Assembly: GCF_000372725.1 (NCBI RefSeq)
Contig: NW_005199478.1
Coordinates: 31,815 to 95,814 of the forward strand
Direction of reading: 5' to 3'
Origin: Emiliania huxleyi CCMP1516
Taxonomy: Eukaryota > Haptophyta > Isochrysidales > Noelaerhabdaceae
DNA: 64,000 nucleotides
Shown here: positions 56,038 through 64,000 of the stretch, one piece after another
Position numbering within the stretch: position 1 is the stretch's first letter
Layout of the letters: every line of letters starts with the position of its first letter
Made by a program: the position numbers and the translations under genes
Notes under the pieces: model-generated
Told to the model about the DNA's origin: nothing
The model's database searches: none
The model's input: the letters and a program-made list of their open reading frames with translations, nothing else

Positions 56038-57495
56038 TCACTCCTGCGACCACACCTCGATCTTCTTGGGCAGCATCTGGTCCGACAGGTCCTCTCCGTG
56101 GCCTAAGCGGCCGAGTCCGCCAGCGCCCCAGCTCCAGACTGCGCCGTCGGCGGTGGTGGCGAGGCTGTGGTCTTCCCCTGCCGACACAGCGACGACGCGC
56201 TGGCCAGCAAAGGCCTCGATCTTCTTCGGCAGCAGCTGGGTCTGCGCGTCGCCGTGGCCCAACCGGCCGTAGTTTCCATTGCCCCAGCTCCAGATGGCGC
56301 CGTTGGCGGTGAGGGCAAGGCCGTGCTGCGCTCCAGCCGATACAGCGATGACACGCTGGTCAGCAAAGGCCTCGATCTTCTTTGGCAGCAGCTGGTTCTG
56401 CGTGTCGTCGTGGCCCAGCTGGCCAAAGCATCCATAGCCCCAGCTCCAGAGGGCGCCGTCGGCGGTGATGGCGAGGTTGTGCGCGAATCCCGCCGACACA
56501 GCGACGACGCGCTGGCCAGCAAAGGCCTCGATCTTCTTGGGCAGCAGCTGGCGCTGCTGGTCGCCGTGGCCGAGCTGGCGAAAGCGTCCATAGCCCCAGC
56601 TCCAGACGGCGCCGTCGGCGGTGATGGCGAGGGTGTGCGCGATTCCAGCCGACATAGCGACGACGCGCCGGCCAGCCAAAGCCTCGACCTTCTTCGGCAG
56701 CAGCTGGTGCTGCTGGTCGCCGTGGCCCAGCTTGCCAAAGCTTCCACCGCCCCAGCTCCAGACGGAGCCGTCGGCAGTGATGGCGAGGCTGTGGTTCAGT
56801 CCAGCGGACACAGCGACGACGCGCTGGCCAGCAAAGGCCTCGATCTTCTTGGGCTGCCACTGGTCCTCCTCGTCACCGTGTCCCAGCTTGCCGTCCTCGC
56901 CGCTGCCCCAGGACCAAAGGGCGCCGTCCACGGAGAGAGCGAGGCTGTATCGTGACGCCGCCACACCAATCGCGCGCTCGCCTCCGGGAGGCGGGTCGAG
57001 GAGCGACGGGAGACGGGTCGGCGTCTTAAGCTGCAGCACGCCCTCGCCGTGGCCGAGAAGGCCTGGAAACTCCTCCTCTTCGTCCTCCTCGCCCTCCTCG
57101 CCCTCCTCGCCCTCCGCTGCCGCGCCGCACGATGAGAGCCGCCCCTCACCGTCGATGAAGACGCTGTGCTGACGGCCTGCCGCCGCCCTCGCCGGCGGAT
57201 TGGCCTCGCGCAGCAAGGCATAGAGGCACAGCCACCGCACGGCGCAGCTCTCGCCCTCTGGCTGCGCCGGCGGCTCGTAGCCGGCCTCTTGCAGGCGCAA
57301 GCGGATGCCCTCCAGCTTAAGCGAGGCGTGGAAGAGCAGCGAGACGGCCGCGACGCGAGCGATGTCGGCGGGGCTGTCGAAGCGGGAGATGACGCGCGCG
57401 AGAAGCTCAAGGGGCAGGTCGGTGAGGGGGCAGTGTGCGGCGGCGGCGGCGGCGGCGGCGAGGCGGCGCGAGTGGCGGCGCGGCGGGGTGGACAT
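56038..57495 (-). CDS. F-box protein with RCC1 repeats
   Basis: Intronless, 485 residues, ATG at 57493-57495. An F-box lies at residues ~23-60 (LTDLPLELLARVISRFDSPA), followed by the Trp/Cys-containing connector (AVRWLCLYALLREAN). An acidic run (residues ~124-140) separates it from about seven RCC1 blades of ~52 residues with the signature VWSWGxGxxGxLGHGD and RVVAVSAGxxHSLAITADG. F-box/RCC1 proteins act as substrate adaptors in SCF ubiquitin ligases or as RCC1-propeller scaffolds; target unknown. Blades are unusually alike at DNA level (about 156-bp period), suggesting recent amplification or conversion. It is divergent from the next gene across 117 bp. Confidence 0.9.
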   Translation of the reverse strand: MSTPPRRHSRRLAAAAAAAAHCPLTDLPLELLARVISRFDSPADIARVAAVSLLFHASLKLEGIRLRLQEAGYEPPAQPEGESCAVRWLCLYALLREANPPARAAAGRQHSVFIDGEGRLSSCGAAAEGEEGEEGEEDEEEEFPGLLGHGEGVLQLKTPTRLPSLLDPPPGGERAIGVAASRYSLALSVDGALWSWGSGEDGKLGHGDEEDQWQPKKIEAFAGQRVVAVSAGLNHSLAITADGSVWSWGGGSFGKLGHGDQQHQLLPKKVEALAGRRVVAMSAGIAHTLAITADGAVWSWGYGRFRQLGHGDQQRQLLPKKIEAFAGQRVVAVSAGFAHNLAITADGALWSWGYGCFGQLGHDDTQNQLLPKKIEAFADQRVIAVSAGAQHGLALTANGAIWSWGNGNYGRLGHGDAQTQLLPKKIEAFAGQRVVAVSAGEDHSLATTADGAVWSWGAGGLGRLGHGEDLSDQMLPKKIEVWSQE

Positions 57496-57612
57496 CGCGA
57501 GGAAAAGAATTATCTGGACTTATGCACTCGACCGCCCTCGCCAGCGCGCGTGCTTATTTTTCTCGCGCGTGCGCGCGTTTACCGCGAAGCTTGCCGAGAC
57601 GCCCTGCTTCGC
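57496..57612. promoter_or_regulatory. Short bidirectional intergenic region
   Basis: Only 117 bp separate the ATG of the F-box/RCC1 gene (minus) from the ATG of the DUF1295-EXPERA gene (plus). Any core promoters must share or overlap it. No TATA box is evident. Inference from layout only. Confidence 0.5.
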
Positions 57613-59471
57613 ATGACGAGCCTCACCGGCTCCACCGCGGCGACGCTGTCGGGCACGGTCGCGCCTCCCACCGTCCAGGCGGCGCTTCTCGGCTCCGTGG
57701 TTCAGATCGCGACGCTGTCCGCTGTTTGGCTGCGATACACATCGGTGGCGAGCTGCATCCCCGATCCTCGGGGGTGCTGGCACGATCCCTGGGCCAGGCA
57801 GGTCTTGATCACGCTGACAATCTGCCTGTCGCTGTGGCTACTCTCGCTGCGCACGATCCGCTCCAAGGGCACCTCCGACCCTTCCATCGTCGACCGCCTC
57901 TGGTCCATCCTGCCGTGGCTCTACTGCTGGCACTGGTACGGATCGGCGCCCACGCCGCGCGGGCTGCTCCTCGCGACGCTGGCTTCGATCTGGGGCCTCC
58001 GCCTGACCGCCAACTTTGCACGCAAGGGCGGCTTTTCGGGCGGCGAGGACTACCGCTGGGCAGAGATCCGCACCTGGCCCGGCTTCGACCGCGGTTGGGA
58101 GGTCTTCAATCTGCTCTTCATCTGCGGGTGCCGCGCTGCCCTCGCCAGATACCCGCGCGTCGCGGCGTCGCCATACATGCCCCTGCCACCGCCTCTCACA
58201 CCGCCTCGCTGCTTCACCAAAGCTCGGTGACGCCCCTGCCCTCGCCGCGGAAGCTCGGTGACGCTACCCTCGCCGGGGACACCGCCTCTCACCCCCGCCC
58301 TCGGTGACGCCTAGGTTCCAGCAGCTCGTCATCCTCGCCTTCTCGTCGCCCGCGGCGGCGGCGGCCAGCTCGGACGTGCCGCTCAACGCACTCGACGCCG
58401 CGGCGACGGCGCTCTACCTCTTGCTGCTCGCGGGCGAGGCGACGGCAGACCGGCAGATGATGCGCTTCCAGACGGAAAAGTACCGCCGCCTGCGCGCCAA
58501 GGAGCCGCTCGGCGCCGAGTTTGGCCGCGGTTTCCTCTGCTCGGGCCTGTGGCGCTACTCGCGCCACCCAAACTACTTTTGCGAGGTTGCGATCTGGTGG
58601 GCCTTTTACCTCTTCTCGCTCGCCGCCGGGTGGCCGACTCGGGCGACGGTACAACGCCGCCGGCAGGACACGTCCCGGACATGTCCTGGACGCGTCCTGT
58701 AGGCTGCCGCTCGTCAACTGGACCATCTCGGGCGCGGCATTCCTCACTTGCCTCTTCGTGCTGCCGCACGCCTCGCTCGACGTCACCGAGGTCCTCTCCT
58801 CGCGAAAGTACCCGCAGTACGCAGAGTATCAAGCGACCGTCTCGCGCTTCTTTCCACTGCCGCCGCTGCCTGCCGGCGAGCGAGCGCCGATGCGACCCGT
58901 CGACGCGGTCCTCATCGGCTGGTTCTGCGTCGGCCTCGCGGTCACTTTCTTTGTCGACATCGAGGCTGTCCTCGTGCAGCGGCCCGACCTGTACGGCCTC
59001 GACGCAGCGCACACGCCGCTGTGGCCGCCAGAGCCGTGCGTCCGCGCCGTCCGGTGGTGGAGTGCCGCCGACCCGCTGATGCACGCGCGGCCGGTCTGGT
59101 TCCGAGCTGCCATTTGGGTCGAGGTGCTGGTGCAGGCGCCCTTCTACGCCGTCGCCATCTACGCCTTTGTGCGGCAGCGCAGCTGGGTCCGCGTGCCCGC
59201 CATCGTGTACGCCACCGTCCTGCTCACCATCATGCCCATCGTCCTCGCGGAGCAGTACTTCGGACCCCACGCCTCACGCCGCCCGCTCCTCGTCACGGCC
59301 GTCTACGGCGCCTACGTCCTCATGCCGGTCCTGCTTCTCGTGCGCGTGTGGAGCGTGGACGTGTTCCCGAGCACGCCGCTCGCCAAGCGCAAGGCGGCGG
59401 GCCTGGCTGGCGGTGAGGCGGCGGCGCCAGCCGCACGGCGAGTCCGCTCGCCGGCGAGGAAGCGGGCGTGA
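57613..59471 (+). CDS. Fusion of DUF1295 (steroid 5-alpha-reductase-like) and EXPERA/TMEM97-like domains
   Basis: Three exons join exactly in frame: 57613-58127, 58315-58629 and 58703-59471, giving 532 residues; both introns are GT...TAG|G. The N-terminal half is a multi-TM DUF1295 protein: DPSIVDRLWSILPWLY, GLRLTANFARKGGFSGGEDY and GLWRYSRHPNYFCEVAIWW, the reductase family's C-terminal signature. After about residue 330 comes an EXPERA domain: FFVDIEAVL, WWSAADPLM, WVEVLVQAPFYAVAIYAFV and RVPAIVYATVLLTIMPIV, matching TMEM97 (sigma-2 receptor) spacing, including the Asp and Glu conserved in EBP/TMEM97. It ends in a basic tail (KRKAAG, ARKRA). Both parent families act on or bind sterols in the ER; a combined sterol function is inference. 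Confidence 0.88.
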
Positions 59472-60690
59472 GCCTGCCCGGGGCGCGCAAAATTTTAACT
59501 CCGACCATGCCACTTTTTGACATCATCATCAACCATCATCACAGCATGTCTCCGCGAGAGGGATTTCAAATAGCCGATGGGATGTAACGTGTGGTTTTCA
59601 TAGATCAATCATTGGCCGATTAGTCGTGAACCCCGGCTCCCCGGCACGAGAGGGCGGCACACGCACAGCCACACAGCCGGGTCAGCGCGCACAGCAGGTG
59701 GGGGAGCCCCGTTCGAGGCAGCCCGTTCCGGAGTGCGGAGAGCTGAGTTCATGCGAGAGTTCGAACGACTAACGACCCTTTTTCCCTATGTACCGTGTGG
59801 CACAGGGGCAACAACTAAACAAAAATCTCTCTCAGGGGCCGCACGCTCCACGCAGACAGATCTCAAACTTCGCTTATACCTTCTCGCAGCTGCGAGACGA
59901 GCTTTCTCGGAGCGACAGCCTCAAAGTAAAAAGGGAAGGGTGGCGAGGAGGAGACTCAGCGCCGCAGCATCTGACCTCGATACTAACAAAGAGGTACGTA
60001 GGTAGAAAGGTGAAGAACAGCCAGGCTCGGACTGGCAACGCGGTATGGGTGAACGCCGGACAGATGATGACGACACGCACGACAACAAAAATGGGGTACC
60101 GTCCCCGAGCGAGTGACGGGTAATCGTGGCCGTGGCCAAGAAAATCAAAATATTAAGCTCTCTGTTTGGACCACGGTGAAAAACTCGACGGTTTTGGGCG
60201 TTTCAGAGCACGCTGAATCGATTGGCTGAGCTATAATTCTCGCCAGCCCTTTCCTTTCATAATTATTGACTCAAAACTCGATGATCGCGCGACTTTGGAG
60301 CCGTTATAGCTCAGCCAAAACGTTCCTCTCGAAAAATTGACTTAGGAAGCCGCAAACGGCAGCTTCTGAAAGACTCACCGGCGCTTATTCTCTTGATCTT
60401 TCAAAACCTAGGCCTGCGGCCAAAATTTTCTAAAGGCCGCTGCGCGGCCAGCGCAATGCGCAACCAGTCAGCGACCGACAGTCAGCAGCAGACTGTGACG
60501 ATTGGCGGCCTCGCGCCCTCAGTCGACCTCCTCTACCAACTCCCCTGCCCAGCCCATATGCCTCATCCACGGTGGCGCAACCACTCGCGCAGGGAGAGAG
60601 AGAAAGTCGGCGATCTGCGCCGTGCAGATGAGCTCCGCCTCGTCTGCGTCGAGGACGCCCATCGCAGGGCTGTCATATAGCGCCATTGCA
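59472..60690. other. Intergenic, locally AT-richer region with an inverted repeat
   Basis: No gene seen. 59990-60090 is a dispersed repeat shared with 37470-37570. Between 60219 and 60320 the 13-bp arms GGCTGAGCTATAA and TTATAGCTCAGCC lie about 70 bp apart and could form a hairpin. 60120-60470 is less GC-rich than the surroundings, perhaps an older insertion. Confidence 0.5.
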
Positions 60691-60697
60691 TAGGATT

Positions 60698-60790
60698 TTA
60701 AGTTACTGGGAGAATAGGTAGGTAGAGCATGCGTGTTCTTTCTCTTACTTATCCCCTGGAAGGTCCTATACGCGCGGCGTGAGGGTGCAC
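60698..60790 (-). repeat. Degraded 3' tail of the 34892-36955 element family
   Basis: Matches the left inverted repeat at 34899-34980 with gaps: TTACTGGGAGAA, GTGTTCT, CCCCT and CGCGCGGCGTGAG occur in the same order. On the minus strand this is the end of the element's coding frame (CACGCCGCGCG then a stop) followed by its 3' flank. Confidence 0.6.
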
Positions 60791-60928
60791 CTGCACTCTG
60801 CCTTGCCATTAACATAGTTAGACTATAAAACTCGCTTTCTTTGCACTTTGCAAAGGGGGAATCTGGTCCTGTCCGCGCGGGCGTTTTTCTTCTTCGAAGC
60901 GACAGGACGGCCAACTCTCTGTCCTCCC

Positions 60929-61789
60929 ATGCTCGCCGCCGCCCCTCCCTCCCTTCCCATCGCACCGGGCGTGAGCCTCCCTTACGTATCTCTCGGGACC
61001 GGCTCCGGCATCCACCATCCGGGTGTCAACGTGACGGATGCGGTCACAATGTGGCTGCGAGCGGGCGGCGCCGCCATCGACACCGCCTACGACTACGGCA
61101 CGCAGCGGCTCATCGCCAAGGGCGTCGCCGCGGCGGGTCCCGCCACCACCGCGCCCTTCCTCACCACCAAGGTTCCCAGCAGCAGCTACGAGAAGGCTGC
61201 CGCCCACATCGACGCCGACCTCTCAGAGCTAGGCGTGGCGGCGGTAGACCTTCTGCTCATCCATTTCCCGTCGCTTCGCATGGAGAGCACGTACGACACG
61301 TGGCGGGCGCTGGAGGACGCCTACCTGGCGGGAAAGGCGCGCGCGATCGGCGTCTCCAACTTTCAGGCCAAGCACTTTGAGGCGATGCGCGTGCGCAAGC
61401 CGCGCGTCTGGCCGCCCGCCCTGAACCAGGGCTCCCTCTCGGTCGGGTACCGCGACGAGGCCACCCTCGCGTACTGCAGCCGGGCGGGGATCGGCTACAT
61501 GGCCTACTCGCCCCTCTGCGGCGGGCCGAACGGCTCCTCCTGCCGACACGGCTCGGTCCTGGCGATCCCAGAGGTCAAGGCGGTGGCGGCGGCGCACGGC
61601 GTCTCGGCCGCGCAGGTGGCGCTCAAGTGGATCGTGCAGCAGAAGCGGCCCCTCGCCACCGCCGTCTGGCGAGCCGACTTTATGAGGGAGGACCTCGACC
61701 TGTGGTCCTGGGGCGCGCTGAGCGACGCAGAGATGGAGGCGCTGAGCGCGGTGCACGAGCGGGCGCACGCCGCGGCCCGAAGGGATTGA
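60929..61789 (+). CDS. Aldo/keto reductase
   Basis: Intronless, 286 residues from ATG 60929. The (beta/alpha)8 AKR fold shows the catalytic tetrad: Asp51 and Tyr56 in DTAYDYG, Lys81 in FLTTK and His112 in LLIHFP. GVSNFQAKHFEAM and NQGSLSVGY follow in the family order, then the cofactor region near VAAAHGVSAAQVALKWIVQQ. NADPH-dependent reduction of carbonyls is expected; the substrate cannot be predicted. The length is slightly shorter than the usual ~310-320 residues because the C-terminal loop is short. The open frame continues 27 codons upstream without ATG. The 3' flank holds GC-rich repeats and no further exon. Confidence 0.92.
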   Translation: MLAAAPPSLPIAPGVSLPYVSLGTGSGIHHPGVNVTDAVTMWLRAGGAAIDTAYDYGTQRLIAKGVAAAGPATTAPFLTTKVPSSSYEKAAAHIDADLSELGVAAVDLLLIHFPSLRMESTYDTWRALEDAYLAGKARAIGVSNFQAKHFEAMRVRKPRVWPPALNQGSLSVGYRDEATLAYCSRAGIGYMAYSPLCGGPNGSSCRHGSVLAIPEVKAVAAAHGVSAAQVALKWIVQQKRPLATAVWRADFMREDLDLWSWGALSDAEMEALSAVHERAHAAARRD

Positions 61790-61989
61790 GAGGGCCTCTC
61801 CCCTCCCCCACGGCCACCGCCACAGGCTGGGGCCTAGTAAGAAAGAATGTGACAGAAGACGGCGAGGTTGGCTTTTGGAGAGTGCAGTTGGCAACCCGCT
61901 CAGCCGTAGGGCATGGGTAGGGGGTGCACAGCGCCCCAAAATCCACCAGTGTGGGATTTCGCGCAAAAATTTGACTCTGAATAGCTCGC

Positions 61990-62125
61990 AATGTACCTTT
62001 CTGAGCGCTGTGGTCGCCGCAGACTGGCTCCGACTTGACGGCGGCATGGAGGCATGATGCCTCCATGCCACCGTCAAGTCGAAATCGACATGCAGCTCGA
62101 TGGTTTGCCCGAAAAGGTACATCGC
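61990..62125. repeat. Imperfect inverted repeat (fold-back)
   Basis: The central arms CGACTTGACGG.GGCATGGAG (62031-) and the inverse ending at about 62082 are nearly perfect, with almost no loop. Pairing resumes at the outer ATGTACCTTT blocks (61991- and about 62110-62126). Flanks 61800-61990 and 62130-62700 contain no gene I can support. Confidence 0.75.
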
Positions 62126-62703
62126 GGCGTTTTGGGCGACAACAGCGCTGCGACCGCGAAGTGGCGGTGGACATGCTCCCATGTTGCCGACGCGGCGCCG
62201 GAGTGGCCGGCGCTGCTCGCCGCGACCACGACGGCTACTCTGATGCTCCGGGCCGACCCGTCCTACCCGACGGTGGCACTCTTCCACGTCTCGCTCACGC
62301 TGAGAAAATTCTGAAACGGCGTGCAGCAGAGTCGCCGACGAGTTGGTCCGCGTGCCTCCTCGCATCCCGTACCGTTCTCACACATCCACAAACTCACTTT
62401 GGCCCCACTGAAGCGATGCCTCAATCCTGAATCCTGAGATTTTAGATTGGGACGCTGTGTGCACCCCCTAGCATGGGGTGATGGGGTCACCGGAGTGAGA
62501 ATTTGTATGAACTCGGGGGCACGGGACGCGGCACAAACGCGAAACGGGGGGCACAAACGCCACACACACAGACATACTCACAAACGCCAAGAATCTCTCT
62601 CTCTCAAACGCCAGGCTACAAACAAACACGGGGAGGCAAGTAGTTCGTAGTGACGCAAGGCCAAGGGAGTCTAGGCGACGGTGGCGTCCTCCGACCAGCG
62701 AGA

Positions 62704-62812
62704 CACTTGGAGCACTTTGAGTGCAGTCGGTAACCTCACATCCAGGGCCGAGGAGCTAAGAAGCGCACCCAGCGGGCCGGATGGTCGGTATCGGTCGGGC
62801 TACGGGCTAGAG
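62704..62812 (+). repeat. Dispersed ~100-bp repeat, copy 3 of 3
   Basis: Matches 9726-9830 most closely, including the downstream GGGCTACGGGCTAGAG that copy 2 lacks. About 230 bp upstream of the next gene's ATG. Confidence 0.75.
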
Positions 62813-63042
62813 AGCCCTGACCCCTAGGGGGAGTGCGCGTTCGCAGGGAAAGGGCTGTAAAGTAAACACGGGTCTCCGAGGGTTAGTTCCGTGTACCGGG
62901 TTTCCCCTTAACTGCAGAACGCCCCCTCTACTCGGAGCCAACGAACACAGCCAAGGCCGATTTTTCTTCAACAGACGATTGCCGCTTTGCTGACCGGCGG
63001 CCGCGCGCGCGCGCGCTCTGCGTTCTCTTCTCGACGGCGAGG

Positions 63043-63895
63043 ATGTCAGCCACACCAGAGTCTTCACACGTATCATTCGACTCACTCCTCAAGCGGGCTC
63101 GCGAGAACGACGCGGCATCCAGAGCCGCCGCGGCCACAGAGTACCGGCTGCGGGCGACGGTCCTGCTCGAGTCGGGCGCGCACGCAGAAGGCCTGCACCG
63201 AACCCTCTGGCAAGGGGCGCTCACACCAACCCTCGTGGACTTGGCCGGGCTGTGCGCACTTTACACCGGAGCCGTGGCGCCGATTGACGCGCCGCCGCCG
63301 ACCATGGAGGAGCTCTCGCAGTGCAGCGCGCTGCGGGGCTTCGCGCACCAGCTGCGTGAGGCGCAGAGGCCGGCGGAGCTGCCTCCCGCAGATGGCACGC
63401 CATCGTCCTCGTCCTGGCCGCAGTGGCGAGCACCGCAACCGGCGCTGAGCTCCGACGGAGGCCCGCCCCCAATCGCCGCGCAGCCTGCGCCGGCGGCTGG
63501 CGGGCTCCGGTGCGGCCCGGCTCTGGCAGCGTCGGCGGCACACCTCCGAGGGCCGGACCGCACATGTCCCGGACATGTCCAGGACACGTCCGTTGCACGT
63601 CCCCTAGGCACCTCCGAGGGCCGGCGGCGGAGCGGGCCGCCTGCCCGCCGAGCAAGGCGGTCGCGGGGCGGGGTGGGGCGCGCAGCAGCGAGCGCCTCCG
63701 CACGCCCACCACGCGCAAGGCGAGACGCGCCGCGTGGAGGCGCAGCCTCGTCAAGAGCCTCGTCACGCGGCGGCCTCCGCGGCGGAGAGCGCGGGCGGCT
63801 TCATGTCGGCGCGGGATCGGCGCCAAATCGACCTGATGCGCAAGGGCGGCAAGGGCGGCGCGATGCGGCTGCGGAGGTGGCGGAAGCTGGCGTAG
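63043..63895 (+). CDS. Unknown Ala/Arg-rich protein, two exons
   Basis: ATG 63043; exons 63043-63537 and 63608-63895 join in frame to give 260 residues. I do not recognise a family. The N-terminal third is helical (FDSLLKRARENDAASRAAAA, then EYRLRATVLLESGAHAEGLH), loosely like a MIT-type three-helix module but not enough to name. A Pro/Ala-rich linker follows, then the basic C-terminus RDRRQIDLMRKGGKGGAMRL. The 70-nt intron 63538-63607 is GC-AG, its start repeats the start of exon 2 (CACCTCCGAGGGCCGG at 63541 and 63610), and its core contains CCCGGACATGTCC-type palindromes. 63896-64000 shows no feature. Confidence 0.65.
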
Positions 63896-64000
63896 CCGCC
63901 CTAATGGTCCGACGCGCGCAGTGACCCCTTAACCGGTGCGCACGGCCGAAGGGCGCCTGGGCCCACCGGGGGTGCCACGCTTCTCCTGAAAATGGCCTTT

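Noticed and set aside
1..64000. tRNA or rRNA genes
   Set aside because: No sequence with a convincing tRNA B-box and acceptor pairing, and no rRNA core motifs, was seen by reading. A covariance-model search would be needed to exclude them.

Overview
The window is eukaryotic nuclear DNA from a GC-rich, intron-bearing microbial alga. The signs are spliceosomal introns, type I and type II membrane proteins with proline-rich linkers, a tubulin folding cofactor, F-box/RCC1 and PI-PLC domains, very high CpG content, and no operons, rRNA, tRNA or CRISPR that I can see. Many introns start GC (others GT, one apparently GA), and every acceptor I could place is AG followed by G. This usage, the base composition and the Cys-rich multi-TM receptor architecture fit a haptophyte or another secondary-plastid alga such as a dinoflagellate or pelagophyte. 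I cannot name the species. Exon ends were placed by eye from reading frame, domain continuity and AG|G sites; those given to the base are frame-checked, the others are approximate.

Layout. 1-3204 (-): GPR155/LYCHOS-like membrane protein, running off the left edge. 4319-5362 (+): trypsin-like protease. 6411-7722 (+): unknown, possibly plastid-targeted protein. 8023-9661: satellite-filled transposon A1. 10177-20268 (+): a giant CUB / Cys-rich / multi-TM / PH / EF-hand / PI-PLC X-Y / C2 gene. 20295-22765: transposon A2 of the same family, inserted just behind that gene. 23846-25359 (-): PLP class-V aminotransferase. 25557-34891: tandem array of about five long repeat units. 34892-36955: element with perfect 263-bp inverted ends and a retroelement-like reading frame. 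37876-38388 (+): tubulin cofactor A. 39477-44541 (+): membrane-anchored GH5 glucanase with many introns. 44922-45417: MITE with 8-bp target duplication. 45578-46744 (-): glycosyltransferase. 47107-47772 (-): ankyrin protein. 48103-50572 (-): alpha/beta hydrolase. 50754-52090: dispersed repeat carrying an 813-bp insertion. 52169-53053 (-): unknown membrane protein. 56038-57495 (-): F-box/RCC1 protein. 57613-59471 (+): DUF1295-EXPERA fusion. 60929-61789 (+): aldo/keto reductase. 63043-63895 (+): unknown protein.

The most striking signal is in the introns. In at least ten introns of five unrelated genes, the first 20-40 nt of the intron repeat the first 20-40 nt of the next exon, with a short core between the copies. 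Several cores share a motif, always in the same orientation relative to the host gene. This looks like a family of intron-generating (introner-like) insertions or recent intron gain by local duplication. Independently, the window holds four transposon insertions with readable target-site duplications or inverted ends, and one of them has a paralogous empty site inside the window.

Functionally the genes are a mixed neighbourhood rather than a pathway. Two of them, the GPR155-like protein and the DUF1295-TMEM97 fusion, belong to families tied to sterol sensing or sterol metabolism.
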